A stretch of 64,000 bases of DNA, taken from Pseudoscleropodium purum (Eukaryota > Streptophyta > Bryopsida > Hypnales > Brachytheciaceae). The notes beneath the pieces were generated by a model, which was not told the origin of the DNA, made no database searches, and saw nothing but the letters and a program-made list of their open reading frames with translations. How positions within the stretch are numbered: position 1 is the stretch's first letter; every line of letters begins with the position of its first letter. Shown here piece by piece: positions 36,223 to 49,704 of this stretch. The translations under genes were made by a program, and so were the position numbers. The DNA lies in NCBI GenBank assembly GCA_963969395.1, contig OZ017801.1, positions 4,590,501 to 4,654,500 on the forward strand. Direction: 5' to 3'.

Positions 36223-36765
36223 CCATCAATCCACCCTGGCAGAATTGTATCCCCAAAGTAATATTAATATTTTACATCTGAGGGGTAATTCTAAGTTCAA
36301 CTGAAGTTAAGTGGACCATTGAGGGTCCTCATGGCAGCCAGCTGGCATTGACATAAAATCCATGTTATATGTGTGACAAGATAAGTTAAGTTAGTGTTGA
36401 GAGTCATGATTTCAAATCAGGACAGCTCTCATTTGGTCTGAGTGAGTGTATTGATTTGAAATAATGAAGCGAAGCTTAAGGTAGGAAGGTCAATAAATGG
36501 ACCATAAAAGGGCTGAAACTGAATTTTGGGGAGGCTAAACATCTTTAAAAATTTTTAAAAATCAGTAAATTTTCCTTGAAAGACAAGTGGGATTGACATC
36601 TAACCCAAGTTGTTATATATTTTTTGGACCTTTGTGGAATCAGTTACAAATTTTTGAAGTTGGAAAAAAGTAATCATTTGTGGTCATCAGAAGCGACCAC
36701 CTCCTGAAATGTGCATAGGTGGTACATTGAAAAAAGAAAAATGTACCTTTGAGTCATGTTTGCTT
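36223..36765. other. Intergenic DNA
   Basis: No gene. GATTTCAAATCAGG near 36409 is a weak B-box look-alike without a convincing A-box. Confidence 0.4.
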
Positions 36766-36769
36766 TTAA

Positions 36770-37707
36770 TCCCTAAATGAATTTGACTATGTTTTCACCA
36801 GAAACGCTTTCAAACTGCCATTTCTAGTACATGTACCAAATTTTAGAAAAAAAACACTTTATTGGACACATGTAACCATAGGATCTTGTAGTAAGCTTAT
36901 TTGAGAACATGTGGAAAAAATTTCAGAAATTTCCACAATGTAGATTGCAAGATATTAGCATTTGAAGTGACAAAAATCCTTTTGAAGGCCCTACAAAAAT
37001 CCAGGCAGCTGCACTTCACAAGGTCACATTTGTATGAAAAAATATCCAAAATGGTGGTTATTCATTGAATTCATTTTTCAAGTCAAGTTGGCTACATGCT
37101 TGAAAAATTTCACATCATTTGGAATCGTACAACATATAGGAATAAAATAGTAAGGAGAAAGGAGTAGAAAATGATTCAAAATACTAAGTTGTTAACAACT
37201 TATTTAAGGAATTGAAAAATGCAAATTTCGATGGTTGTAATAAATAATTTACACCCAGTGTTTATATTTTTTTTCAAAATATTGAAAATTGAATTAAATA
37301 AAGGACTTCAAAGTTAGTCTTAGAGTAGAGATTCAATAGCAACCTACAAACTCCCACAAACTAAAATTCTTCATTATTTTTGACTCATTGATCAAATTGG
37401 AATGATTCAAAGCTTTCCAAGCATATATAAATGTGAGAAATCAATTTCTCTTTTTAATTTATTAAAAAAATTATTTTTAAAGAAGTTTTTTTAGCTGCCC
37501 AGGCTACTCCTCGAGCAATGAAAAGTACATATCATACAATAACTTTTTAACCATGAAGTCAAAAGTTATGAAAATTGTTGGGCCTTGAGCTATTCCATGG
37601 GCACATTCGTGTTAAAATTTCAGCAAAAAATAAAATAAAATCTCCATTTGTAGTGAGCTATTCAAAATTTCTATGTTGCCAAAAAACATAGTTTAGACGT
37701 TTAGGGG
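36770..37707. mobile_element. TTAA-ended element, 938 bases
   Basis: TTAA at 36766-36769 and 37708-37711. Termini TCCCTAAATG and CGTTTAGGGG. Full-length relative of 59465-60377 and 62540-63461 in the same orientation, sharing AACTGCCATTTCTAGTACA, AACCATAGGATCTTG, TTTCAGAAATTTCCA, AGATTGCAAGATATTA, AAAAGTTATGAAAATTGTTG and GTAGTGAGCTA in order. No open frame of note. Confidence 0.88.
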
Positions 37708-37711
37708 TTAA

Positions 37712-38267
37712 TGCCCAGTTGGAGTTTGAGCCTGCCAACTTATTACTACCCACATGAAAAGAAGAGAAGGATAAGGTATGCAATGTGTTATTTCCAACAA
37801 TGTTAAGTGGTTTAGCATATGTATGTTCAATTGAGTTTTGATAGTGGGGAAATTTTTTTTGGTCATGAAATTGAAAAATGATGAAAATAGCACTACTTTT
37901 TGCTAATTTTCTTTTGAACTAGTTTGGAATTAGTAGAAATTATTGAGAACTTAGAAGTGTAGATTATAGTCCAACTTGTTCTTAATGTACAAGTGAACCC
38001 ATTTTCAAGAAGCATGAAACTAAAAAACTAGTCTTTGCAACTTCATTAACTAAGTGTCAATGTGTTATTCATTATACAACAATGAAGGCTTTGGTCCACA
38101 TTATATTCCTCTCATTTATGAAAACAAGCCACCCTATCTTGCACAAATGGGGCATTGGTAGGAAACAAGTGATATACCATAATTCTCATTCAAAAGACCA
38201 GTGTGAATGAAACATTTGTTGGGAATGACTCAACTAAGCTTATCTAAACTTCATAGACTTAGGGCCA
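37712..38267. other. Intergenic DNA
   Basis: Nothing recognisable between the TTAA-ended element and the hairpin at 38268. Confidence 0.5.
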
Positions 38268-38393
38268 ACTTTCATGTGGAGTCGCCAACAATGAAGTTGA
38301 TTGATCAATAGTGGAATGGGGCTTCTAAAAAAACCAAACACCCATTCTACCATTGATCAGTAGGCTTCACCAACCTTGATTCTACATGAAAGT
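38268..38393 (+). ncRNA. Long imperfect hairpin, candidate small-RNA precursor or foldback
   Basis: 38268-38320 and 38341-38393 are inverted copies (about 53 bases each) around a 20-base loop. Well-paired parts are ACTTTCATGT at the base and TGATCAAT plus GAATGGG near the loop, with a poorly matched middle. Differences include both G:U pairs and true mismatches, so no strand is clearly preferred. No flanking target duplication is seen. Confidence 0.4.
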
Positions 38394-38439
38394 CTATTTG
38401 TTAGATGGTAAATTTCATCCTTGATGCCTATGTTAGAAG

Positions 38440-38640
38440 GTAGACCCTATAATAAAGAACCGACATGTTCCTTCCTCCAAGAAATCCTCAAGTCCCCATA
38501 TGATGAGAAGGCAATTATTATACTAACCACTATAGTGGAATAGACTATGGTGGTAAATCCCTCACCAACACTTGGGTTTGAATTTATAATAACCTCACCA
38601 ATGTACCAAGGCCAAAGCCACCGAGCCAAGGTGCCTTACA
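38440..38640 (-). mobile_element. Candidate tRNA-derived SINE
   Basis: On the minus strand GGCACCTTGGCTCGGTGGC is followed by a tRNA-like A-box (TGGCTCGGTGG). About 45 bases later ATTCAAACCC resembles the B-box. Spacing and order fit a tRNA-derived polymerase III promoter at the head of a SINE. A tail and target duplication could not be fixed, so the downstream limit is a guess. Confidence 0.45.
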
Positions 38641-41600
38641 TGAATCTCTTATCACCTTCAATATCTTCAATATCCTATAAAATGACTTCACCTAACAATT
38701 TCATGAACACTTACTTAAATCTAATTTGTTTTTTTTTCTAACTACATTTGAAAGTTAGGTTTGAGAGAACATGAAAGAGAAGAAGTTCTATAAACATTGG
38801 AACAAAATAGATAGCCAAATGTCAACTACTTAGCCCATAAAAATTCTAGACATTTGAGCCCCCCAAACACAACAAATAGTCACTCAGGGATCAAAATATT
38901 TGTAATACATAAAAATTGTAATTGAGAAGATCTTAATTTTATTTTCATGAAAGAGTGAAAGCCCAAAACAATACATTATTTGGGTGGACATCATACATTT
39001 AGTTCCAATATAAAATGGAGCTTTAGGGATTGTGCTTGTTACATTTTAAATCTATACCAAAGGTGAATGATACATTGTGACTTCAAGAAATATATATGTT
39101 TGTGTGATTTCTAAATTAAAAAATACTACTTATTATTTAATTCTTTTAATTTGTCACACTTTAAATTTTGGGGGAAGAATATTATAAAAAATTCAAAATG
39201 ATGATCCTCACTTAGAAATTTGGAGGGCATGTTCCTCTATGTAGATTGCACAAATTTGTAAAAGGATCCAAAAACAATTAATCCCTTTTCTTCTATATAA
39301 AAATTGTTAGGAATATATTATTTGTAGTTTTCTACTCATTTTCCAAATTTTATTTTATTTTAAAATATTTTTTCCAAAATTTCATAGTACTACAAGTGTT
39401 GTTCCAAAATGCAACAAAATCAACAAGCATTTCATGCATTCATTCTATTAAAGTGCACACAAAATGTTGCAATTTCAAATTTTGTATCTTTTGTGAGATC
39501 TATGCCATCAAAGTGCAATGTCTTTTGTCCACTTTGTACCCTCTAATATATCTCAATTTCAAAATTCACCAAAAATAAGAGGAGGTAAAATTTAGTTTGT
39601 ACATTTTAGAATGATTTAGATGCGTGTGTTGAAAATTACCACATCAAAAATGAGAGCTTGAAACCACTTTGTAAAAGACTTATATCCCTTGCACTATGTG
39701 AATTCCTTTGAAAAGCACAAAACACCAAGAAATACACATACATTCACTGAAATTTCTTAAACAACTTATACTAAATAAACCCTAAACTCTAAACTCTTAA
39801 ACTTGAAAAAGAAATTTAAAAATCGATTTCATTATTTTTTAGTTGATAAATTTGTGCTTTAAAAATTCAAAACTTTCAAATTTTATTGACCCTAGTATAT
39901 AATAAATACTTGCATTTTCTCCTAGGTCTACAAGACTTTATGAGGTCTTGCAATGGCTTCAAATCTCAATGCACTTTGTAATAGATATTGAATTTCAAAA
40001 TATTTATTATCCTTAAATTAAAGATGTATTGACAAAAGAAATACATTTCTATCTTTATAAATTTATTACTATTTATTTTTCAATTTTTTCATTTGTCACA
40101 AGCTTAAAGGTTTAAAGTCATTAGTAGGAACTAGCATTGTAAGCAATTTTGCATACTTTGAGGTGGAATGAATGCATGAAATAGTATTTTCAATAGATTG
40201 GCAATTGAAAATCGCGAATTCAAAGTAATAAAAATTGATCATTTTTTAATATATTTGAATATGCTATGTTTGTAAAGTTCAAATACATGGTGTATCCTAA
40301 ATCATTTTGGGGATTCATGCCAAAGCTAGACTAGCTACATAGTTGAACCGCTAGTCAAGCTATGGGTAAAATGTATTTTTATAAACTTAAGAGACAACTA
40401 AAGCCATCATTGCAGTGAAGTTTTTTGAATAAAATTCAATAGGGTTGATTCTCCAATTCAACACCAAAGTGCATTTGGTGATTGTGAAAATGGAAAAATT
40501 GTTGATTCAAGATATTGACTATGTTACTAATTGAAAAAAGATAAAATATCTTGAATGAGAGGACCAATTTTTAATGGATTAATTTATCTAATCAATGTGG
40601 TAGTTTGTTTTCAATCTAATGTGGCGAAAACTTCATTTATGCAAGCAATATATTTGGGACTTCATATATTTACATATTTTCAATATTGGTTTAGGGCGCA
40701 AAGTTAGAAATAGGTGCTTCTACCCAAAACAATTATTCTCACTTGGAATTTTGGAGAATACATTTGTCCATACGATTGGTAGAAACTTTTTCCAAAAAAG
40801 GTAATTTCCTTGTTGTCCACATAGGGGCAATGAAGGCTCTCTTGTATTTTCCATTCTAGACACTAGGAAATAAACATTCTCTAACTATTTCTTTTATGAC
40901 ATTTCCTTTCTATCAAGTTGTCAAAAAATGCATTATTTTTTAAAAATTTTATTACATTTCTACTTTTATAAAACAATCAAAAACCAAATCATCTATTTCA
41001 ATGAAATTCTTCATTATCTTTTTTGCATAACTATTGCAAGAAGGTTTTTTTATACTTAAATATTTATATGAGTCCACTAATTTCCTATATTTTTTTATAT
41101 TGAAACTTTTTTTCCAAACACTCAATTACTCTTAGTGATACTTAGGTACCTCTAAATACAAGAAATTCAATAAATTTTCATGTTCTCACCCTCATAATGA
41201 TTTGTTGATGTGAAAAAAATATTTTATCATTTTTTCTTGCACCTCCATCGTATTGCTATATAGAATGATTATTTGAGCAATTTCTTATTTATTTACTTCT
41301 AGTTATATAAATAAGACTTTTAGAATTCATAATCTCAATGGTTAATGAGATCATTTATAAATCCATTATTTTTCAAATTCCTTATTTATATAAAGCATAT
41401 CATTAGATGTTTTTTTAGCTTGTGTAAAAGGCTGTAAGTTTTTTGAGATTCCCAAATTGTAGAAACTTAGCCTAGCAGCTACTTGACATGGCACAATGAC
41501 TACCATGTTAGATATCAATAAAATATTATTTTTGTCATATAAAATAATAATAATTTCTTCAATATTTTCAATATTTTTAATTATTAAGAAAATATGATAA

Positions 41601-42469
41601 TTCATAGCAAAAGGAACAGGCCTAAAAAGGCCCTTTCCTTGCTAAAATTCTTTCTAATGAAGTCTTCATCCTAAGATGGGCCTTTATACTAGAAAGTATG
41701 CAAAGCTTTAGAACATTGGGATTGAAGGAGATGAGACTTCAAGTTCACTTTCCAACAAGCCTTATAAATGAAGATTGACCACTTGAAGTTGAGACTTGAA
41801 ATGGAGGATAAACCCTAATGTCCAAATATAATAATGTCTTGATGTAAATAAGGATTCATGGTTGACCTTATACATTTTGCCTTCTAAGTGCTACATCAAT
41901 TGTTAATTCGATAATAATTTTTAAAATTTTAAAATGAAATGAAATCTAGTTTGTTAAAGATATAATTTTTCAATTGAGGTCAAAAAAATTTTAATAAAAA
42001 ATTATGAGAAATTCAATACTTGTCTTTGAAAATGTTCCTTGCATTAGCAATGTTGTTTAAAAAATAAGAACCCAAAAGTAGTCAAAATCTCAAAAATATA
42101 ATAATGTCTTGTAAAGCACAACTTTGAATAAAGCCTAGTATGGTAATGAGTTATAGTAATGAATTTTCAACCAAAGTTGTAAATTATGACCCATAGATCT
42201 TATTTAGACATATGGTTAGATCTACTAGTGTACTAACCAATGACTATTAATAAATTTTGAATCAAATAATTCAAAATTCTTTCTAAAATAGATTTTCAAT
42301 TTGTATTTTTGTGATTTTTATAAAGATTGTATTGTTATAAGCTTAAAAATTAATAGTTTTAATTAATATAGTCATATTTGAAGATTAATATCATACTTAT
42401 TTATTGAAAATTACTTTACAAGGTTTGATTTAAAGTAGATAACTAAATTTTTGGAGTGAAACACATCCA
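38641..42469. other. AT-rich intergenic DNA
   Basis: No gene, clear transposon end or hairpin found. All open frames are under 80 codons and rich in Phe, Ile, Asn and Lys. Confidence 0.5.
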
Positions 42470-42610
42470 TGCACTTCCTAGGAACTCACAGCCCTCTTGG
42501 GGGTGAAAATTTTTTCTAATGTCCTTGGGCACATATGTGAAATTTTCAACAAAAAAAAACTCCATTCATAGTGAGCTTCCCAAAATTGCTATGATTTTGA
42601 CCTTGAGGGG
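42470..42610. mobile_element. Right end of a TTAA-ended element
   Basis: Ends CCTTGAGGGG followed by TTAA (42611-42614). Immediately inside, CATAGTGAGCTTCCC then AAAATTGCTATG match the right parts of 36770-37707 and 59465-60377. The left limit is not found; it may begin near 41810 (TAAACCCTAATG). Confidence 0.6.
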
Positions 42611-43429
42611 TTAATGAATTCAAAACCCAATTTTTATGACCAAAATTTTGAATTTTTTAGTCATTGCCCTCAAGGAACAATACAACTGTCATGGCTTCAA
42701 ATGCCAAAAAAAAATGTCCAGTTGCAATTCTTCACTAATTCTTCTATGATTACAAAAGTTAAAATTTTGAAGCCATTACACTCTATAATTTATAGGAAAT
42801 CCATCTTCACTTGTATGGACAAGCAAATTGCAATTCAAGATTCTCAATATTAATGAGCATCTCAGAATTTAATTTGCATATGAGAAAAAGTCAAATCATG
42901 GTCAACAACCAAAAATTCAAAGACCACCAATTTGTTTCAATAGAAATGTAGAAGTTAAAGTTTGAATGGATGTCAATAAAAAGTCCTAGTGCACATTAAA
43001 CATATTCAATTTATCCATCAACCCAATTTAGGATTGTTAGTTCATAACTCACTATCTAGAGGGATACCATACTTGTAAGACAAGGTTGGTGGAATATCAT
43101 TCTGAAAATTGATTAAAAATATTTTGGAAAGTTATTTTTGGAAAAAAATTGTATAGATAAAAGAAAAATCTAATACAATATTTATTATTTTAGCATCTAT
43201 CAAACCTTATTTTTTAAAAACAATTAAATATTTGGTAGAAGAATGCCAATCTTGCCCTATACACACAATAGCATGTTAGGACCAAAGAATGCAAATTTCA
43301 AATGTCTAATAGAATTTTCATAACTACTTATAGAAATTCATGTATATGTATATATATAAAATAAAAATATATGTGATTTCTACAAGTATCATAAATGAAT
43401 GATTTTGAATTTTCTTTGACATGATCATA

Positions 43430-43800
43430 CATATTTTTGGATGATTGTTTGAATTGTAGATTCATAGTGATGCTAACCATAACATTTCTTCAATTGATAT
43501 CTCAAACATTTGAAGTCATGGCGAATGAAAAGAAAGGAGGCAATCTAGAAAAATGAAGAAGACATTTCACTCATAAGTTGTTTTTTCCACATACATCAAG
43601 TAAGAATGATGTTCAGTATTTGGAGCAAGAGTGACAAATACATATACAAAATATTTGGTTCTTATTGTCAATAGAACACCTTTCTTCACTTGATTGAGAT
43701 GCTATTTGCTTTTATTGGATGAATGTAGATTTTTAGATGATGGGGTGAGTTTTCATTCGTAGTTGTTATTTTGTGTTTGTGTTTGTGCTTAGAATTACTT
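43430..43800 (+). repeat. Dispersed repeat, copy 2 of 3
   Basis: Same ordered blocks as 4590-5010 and 44190-44560, including GATGCTAACCATAACATTTC, TTGATATCTCAAACATTTG and TTGGATGAATGTAG. Confidence 0.5.
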
Positions 43801-44189
43801 TCATCAATCTAGTACATATTGCTTTTTGCATTCTTCCAAATGAATGCTAAATTTGGTTGTATTGTGCCATCACTTCAAATTGATCAACATCTCCTCAAAA
43901 TCAATTCATATGCCATGATTTCTACCTACACATTTATTAGTGTCAAAATATTTGTATTCCAACATCATGTTGTTGATAGAAATGTCTTGACATCTTTTTT
44001 GAAAGAGAAAAAAATCCCTCCAATTGTATTATTTTCTATGTAAATAATTTGTACTATTCATAATGTAATATCTACTATTTGTATTAATAATAAAATTGAT
44101 ATTATGAATGAAAATTGAGTGTGTGTTTACTTTGTAGAGAGTTTATATATGAAGGTTATGGTACTGGTTTGTGATAGCCAAATCAAATG

Positions 44190-44560
44190 TGTTCTTTTAT
44201 ATGCTCACACATGTTTTTGGAATGATTGTTTGGATAGTAGGTTCAATTATTGTGATGCTACTATAACATTTTCTCTATTGATATCTCAAACATTTTCTCT
44301 AATTAAAGTGAAGTCAAAGGTGAATAAAAAAAAGGGGGAAAATCTAGAGGAATGAAAAAGGTGTTTGTAAGGAATTGACTTTATAAAATATCTTTTTCAC
44401 ATGCATGTAGAAACTATGACATTTGGTGTGAAAATACTTCTTATAAAAATGAGTACAAAAAATTTAATTGGCATGCTATTGCTTTAATTCAATGATTGTT
44501 GACAATTTTGGATGAATGAATGAGTTTTCAACATTAGTTTTCATTTTTCGTTTGTACCCA
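44190..44560 (+). repeat. Dispersed repeat, copy 3 of 3
   Basis: Closest to copy 2: GGAATGATTGTTTGGAT, GTGATGCTACTATAACATTT, TTGATATCTCAAACATTT, then a run of A and G before AATCTAGAGGAATG. Confidence 0.5.
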
Positions 44561-45149
44561 TCTATGCACATAGTTTCATCAATCAAATGAAGATTGCTTT
44601 TGGATTTCCTAAACCAAATATCATTAAAGAAATTGTATTGCAACATTGCCTTAATTGCTCATCTCTAAAACATCGCTTCAATGAATGTAATAGCTACTCC
44701 AATATCATTTCTTGTACCATGAATTCTTGCCCAATATTACTTTAGTTTCAAAATACAAGTACCCCAACATTGTATCATCAATGAAAATTTCATATCATTG
44801 TCCTTAATAAAAACACACATGGCAAAATTTTGATTTGTTAAGAGAATTGGCATAAATGAAGAGCAAACACATACAAGGTCCCTTAATGGTCCCTTATATA
44901 GGCACAAGTGACTAAATGTGGACTCATATATTACATACTTCATTTAAAAAAAAAGAGTCTCTTCATATAAATTATTAATATTATTCATAAAATAATGTCT
45001 ACTATATATGCAAATAATAAAATTACTTTATGAATGGACAAAGTTATCATTTTACATTTCTTTTCATTTTTATAATTTTTCAATAAAAAAATAAGGTTTC
45101 AAATACTTCTTTAAATTTCAACGCTTATGAAGTTATCAATTTTTTTTAA

Positions 45150-45622
45150 GTTACTAAAATTTTGGGATTGTCATTTTTGAATTCCATATTTTTATTCTTA
45201 ATAATTTAGTATTTTGAATCATTGTCTACTACTACCTACTTACTATTTTTTTCCTATATGTTGTACAATTCCAAATGATCTGAAATTTTTCAAGCATGTG
45301 AAAAACTTATCTAGGAAAAAGAATACAAAGAAGCACCATCATTTTGGTCATTTTTTCATAGAAAAGTGAGCTTGTGAAGTGCAGCTGCCCGGCTCTTTGC
45401 AGGGCAAAAAAAATGATTTTAGTGAATTTGAATGCTTATATCTTGCAATCCACATAGTGGAAATGTTTGAAATTTTTACCACATGTTATTGATACTACAT
45501 AGTAAAAGATCCTACAATTACATATGTCAGAAAAAGTTTTTTTTCAAAAAATTTGCCACTTGTACTAAAAATGGCAATTTTCGAGCTTTTTTGGTGAAGA
45601 CATAGTCATAGAACTTTAGGGG
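45150..45622. mobile_element. Left-truncated TTAA-ended element
   Basis: Ends ACTTTAGGGG and TTAA at 45623-45626. The reverse complement carries the family's shared blocks (GCCATTTTTAGTACAAGT, GACATATGTAATTGTAGGAT, AGATATAAGCATTC, TTGAAAAATTTCAGATCATT). Same orientation as 32112-33066. No left terminus is found. Confidence 0.7.
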
Positions 45623-45626
45623 TTAA

Positions 45627-46630
45627 ATTACCCCTCTACATTCCATATTTATATTTTTTAGAAGCACTTGAGATTGCATTTAATATAGAATATATAGAAT
45701 TGTTATATGTATTTCATATCAAGTATGAGTTTTATCCATATTTTGTATGAATTCTTATGTATTTCCATAAGACTTTCGTGTATTTCAAAGTTTACAGATG
45801 CATTCAAATTGGTATCACCCTCTTTTTCCAAGAATGTGGTTGACATGGGCCATGAATCATATTCAACAAGTGAAGATTTTTATTTTTGAGAATCTAATTT
45901 AGAAGTTGAGGAATGCGAAAGTGAGGATAATATTGACGAGGAATTTTATATATTTTTGTATATATTCCATAATTGTATTTATAGTCATATCCATGTCAAG
46001 ATCAACAATAAGGGATAGGGGTATGGTCCCAATTTTTCTACTTTGAGACCCATGGCTCAAGATTTCTAAGAGGAAATTAAACCAAGGGTTGGAGGGATTA
46101 ACAAGGGGGAGGGGGAATTTTCTCTTGCTAGATTATTGTGGATTTTTTTATGGTGGGACCAAGCATCTTTTAATTATATGGATGTGTTCACCTCTTTAGA
46201 GCTCATTGTCATTGTCATTTTCATTATAATGCATGTATTTACCAAGTCCATTGCAAATATTATTGGAATAGTCAAAACTATGAAGACAAAAAGTTTGTAC
46301 ATTAGAGGTATACAAAATTTGAAATTGAAGGAATGAAGATGTTTAATTAAATTTTTTTTGTACATATTAATAATTAGAAATTGGTCAAAGAATAAGACTT
46401 GAATATTGATTAGGTCATTGTTGTTGTTTAGAAGTTAGCAACACTATAAAAAATCTATTACTCAAGGTGTAACTTTTGCTTTGTTTTATTTATTCTATTA
46501 TAAAATCTTTCTACATATTTCTATAATTATGGAAGTTAGGATGATGTCTTTAATAATATTGGAAAGCCCTTGAGAAGATCAAGTGCATATTGGTTGTTTT
46601 AAAAAAAGCATACCTATAAGGTAAGATATA
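45627..46630. other. Intergenic DNA
   Basis: Two overlapping frames of about 60 codons (45707-45889, 46136-46336) have no family features. No repeats defined. Confidence 0.45.
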
Positions 46631-46634
46631 TTAA

Positions 46635-47892
46635 CCCGTAAAGGATGGAGGCTTATTTTGGAAAGAAATTGTCAAAAACTAGTAGTATTTAGGGCAACAA
46701 TTTTAAATTTCTTTTTTTTTTCTTCAAAATTCAACCATACAAATTTGTATGAGACTTATTCAGGAAAGTGTCGAAAATTTTTTAGAAACTTTGACTGCAC
46801 AAATCATTAGAAGATTTTGGGAGGCTTTGGAAGCCTACAAGTTATCTGTTGTGGGAACTCGACTGTGCAGTGACAATGAAGTGGTTTGATATGGGCAACA
46901 CCTTGCCACATCATTGTCCAAAGGGTTTTTTTTCAACTTTTTTTTTCATCTAAAGAATTTAAATTTTTTTAAAATTTTTTTTTTTTTTTCTAACAACGGG
47001 CCATTCCCTTCACTTCGGGGAACATGCCTAAAACAGACTTTCGGAGCCCCCCCAAATCTTCTAATGTGAAAGATTATAACATTTGAAGTTAGTAGAGTTT
47101 TTTTTTACCTTGCTCAACAAGGCTAGTGGGCTTTAACTCCTCCTAAAGTGAGAATTTTACACTATACATGGTTATTTTTTTGACATTTGCATCTAATATC
47201 ATATAAGTTATAGTACTCACTATCCACTCAAAAATAACTTACATTTTTGGATTTTAAAGATTTTAAAATTTTCATTTGCAACCCCCTTCTCCTCCCCCCT
47301 CTTTTAATTTTCAAAAACCAACATAGTGACAATCAATATCATGGGATAATTCTTCCCTCATATGTATCTAGTACTATATTTGTATCTTGTACCTATATTC
47401 AATATTCATCTTGTATTTGGTACTATGTATGTATCCGATATTTATTTCATATTTCATATTTGGACAGCTTAGATTAAATCTCACAAGATCAACGGCTTGT
47501 GATTTTTTGAGAAATCAATGGCAATTTCGAAGATAAGCATTTTTTGAAAAATGCTTAGCTTGTAAATTTTTTGAGAAGGGGGGACAACTAATGCAAACTA
47601 GGAGGAGAGCCATCTTTTGAGAGGATAGTTACATACTTGCCAAATTTCAAAATAATTTGAGGACTTTTGCACATGTTGCGTGAAGCTTCTTGAGTTGCTT
47701 CCAAGCTTTAGGGCAACATAATTTTTCATCCGGGCACTAGATTGGAAAAAAAAATCATACTTCCACTAAATGGGTACATATTTGCACCTTTGTGTCAAAA
47801 ACTTAAGATTGACATCCATTAAAAAATAACTTCATACACACCTATCTAATATTGCTTGCGTATGTTCAACGGTCATTTGGATCCTTTCAAGG
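46635..47892. mobile_element. TTAA-ended element enlarged by an internal insertion
   Basis: The left end is clear: TTAA at 46631-46634 then CCCGTAAAGG. CTTTAACTCCTCCTAAAGTGAG, TTACACTATACATGG and CCACTAAATGGGTACA match the middle of 59465-60377. About 350 bases between 47220 and 47570 have no counterpart there, so this copy seems to carry a second insertion. The right end is degraded (CCTTTCAAGGTTAA near 47884-47897). Confidence 0.55.
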
Positions 47893-47897
47893 TTAAA

Positions 47898-49049
47898 CTT
47901 TAAATTAACTTTGAACACAAAATTTGTCAATTTTAAAAATTCAAAATATTGAATATTAATATAAATTAGAATGTTGTAGTTCTAACAATACTATAATCAA
48001 TATTAGCCTTGAAAGACACACATCAGGAAAAGAATGGGGCCTCAATAAAGCTAGCACTTCTTGACCAACAATGAATAGCAAATAATGGAAATTTAAAAAT
48101 TGAATATTATTTATTTTCTATTCAAACTAATTGTTGGTCATAACTTTTCAAAGGAGGCGGCCTTCTCTAGGCTCCATTTTCTTACTAATGAAGGTTCCTA
48201 TGAGGTTCAAGTTCAAAGTATTTTGTATGAAATTTTGAGTAAAATAAAGATCAAAGATTTAGTTGTTTAAAGTATTTATTGTTGACAAATTTTAGGCAAA
48301 ATATTTTATGGAAAATTAAAGTCACTTCTTATAATTGATTATTATAACATTTTTTCTTAAATTTATTTTAGAAGATGCAGATTTAAATTCCAAAACAATT
48401 GATTATTATAGAAAATATGATATATAGTAAATTTTTCAAATTTGTAGTAGCTTGTGTTATTCTACTTTTCATTATTTTGTGTTTTATTTTTATATATTCC
48501 AATTCTCAATGAAGAAAATAATCTATAGAATGAGTGTCATATGCTTTGTAAATTCAAATTTATTTTCATACTTTGCATCATAGAAAACTCCTTCATAGAA
48601 CTTATATTGGTTCTATGATCATAGAGGTCTTCACAGGGTGTTAAAATAAACAAACAAAAATCAATAAGAAGAAAATGTCAACAAAGTAATCTACAAATAT
48701 AACAAAACTATAAGCATAAATTATGCTAGATCTTTATAAATATGACAATTACAAAGGTCCATTCTACATTTATTGGCCCTGAGCTTAAAAGGGAAGAGAT
48801 TGTCAATTGATTAAAGCCCCATGGCATTGTGTATATTTGAGTAGAAATTAATTCAAGAATGGAGGTGAAGCTACCGTAATAAAACTTCAACTAGACCAAT
48901 TCCTTATTTCAATTACTGCAATAATTATTTTATATTGCATTTTTATATTAGACTAGATATATTTTAATTAAAAAATTTAATGACTTAAGAACTTGCTTTT
49001 ATTTATTTTTCCTAAAATTTATAAAAGTAAATTAATAAAAATCATTTTA
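47898..49049. other. AT-rich intergenic DNA
   Basis: No gene or defined repeat. Confidence 0.5.
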
Positions 49050-49053
49050 TTAA

Positions 49054-49704
49054 TCCCTAAATGCCCAAGGTTTTTTTTAGCTTCTTAGAAGTTGTTCCAA
49101 ATTGAACAAAAAGTCAACATTTTGATAAGTATTATCAATTTTTTTGAATGGTAACCATACTAATTCAAACTAGACATGTTAGACATTACATAGGAAAAGG
49201 AACACAACAATATCACTTATGGATTGAAAGATTATAATTGTGCTTGATCATAAGGGTGTTAAAACTAAGAAAATGATTTGAAGTCTTTTAATCTTTTTTT
49301 CACATGTCAAATCTAAAAATTTGGTCATAAAAAAAAATGAGGTTAAAGAGAAAAACATGCACAACTCTAATTAATTTACAGCTTTCCAAAATCTACCCTA
49401 ATTTTTTAAAAATAAATTTCTAATGTGATTTTTTTCACTAATATCTAGTGTATTGAAACTCATTTTCAATAGCTCTCAACACTAATAATCAAGATTTGCA
49501 ATGGACACCCTTGCACAAAATCTTCAATAGAAAAATCATAATCATTCATTTTCAAAATTAGATATGTGAGGCTAAAACTAGACTTCAAAGATAATTTTTC
49601 AAAAATATGAACTATAAAAAATAGTAACTTATTTAGGTTTTACTCTGTATTTAACTTCAAAGTATTGTGGACACTTGAAATTTGGTGTAGTAGGCATTTA
49701 GGGG
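49054..49704. mobile_element. TTAA-ended element, short subfamily
   Basis: Left end TTAA at 49050-49053 then TCCCTAAATG. Right end CATTTAGGGG then TGAA, a mutated TTAA. Its right 220 bases match window bases 1-237. At 651 bases it is shorter than the others and shares little interior with them. Confidence 0.6.

Noticed and set aside
36290..36500. SINE-like segment with GATTTCAAATCAGG
   Set aside because: The B-box match is weak and no A-box is convincing.
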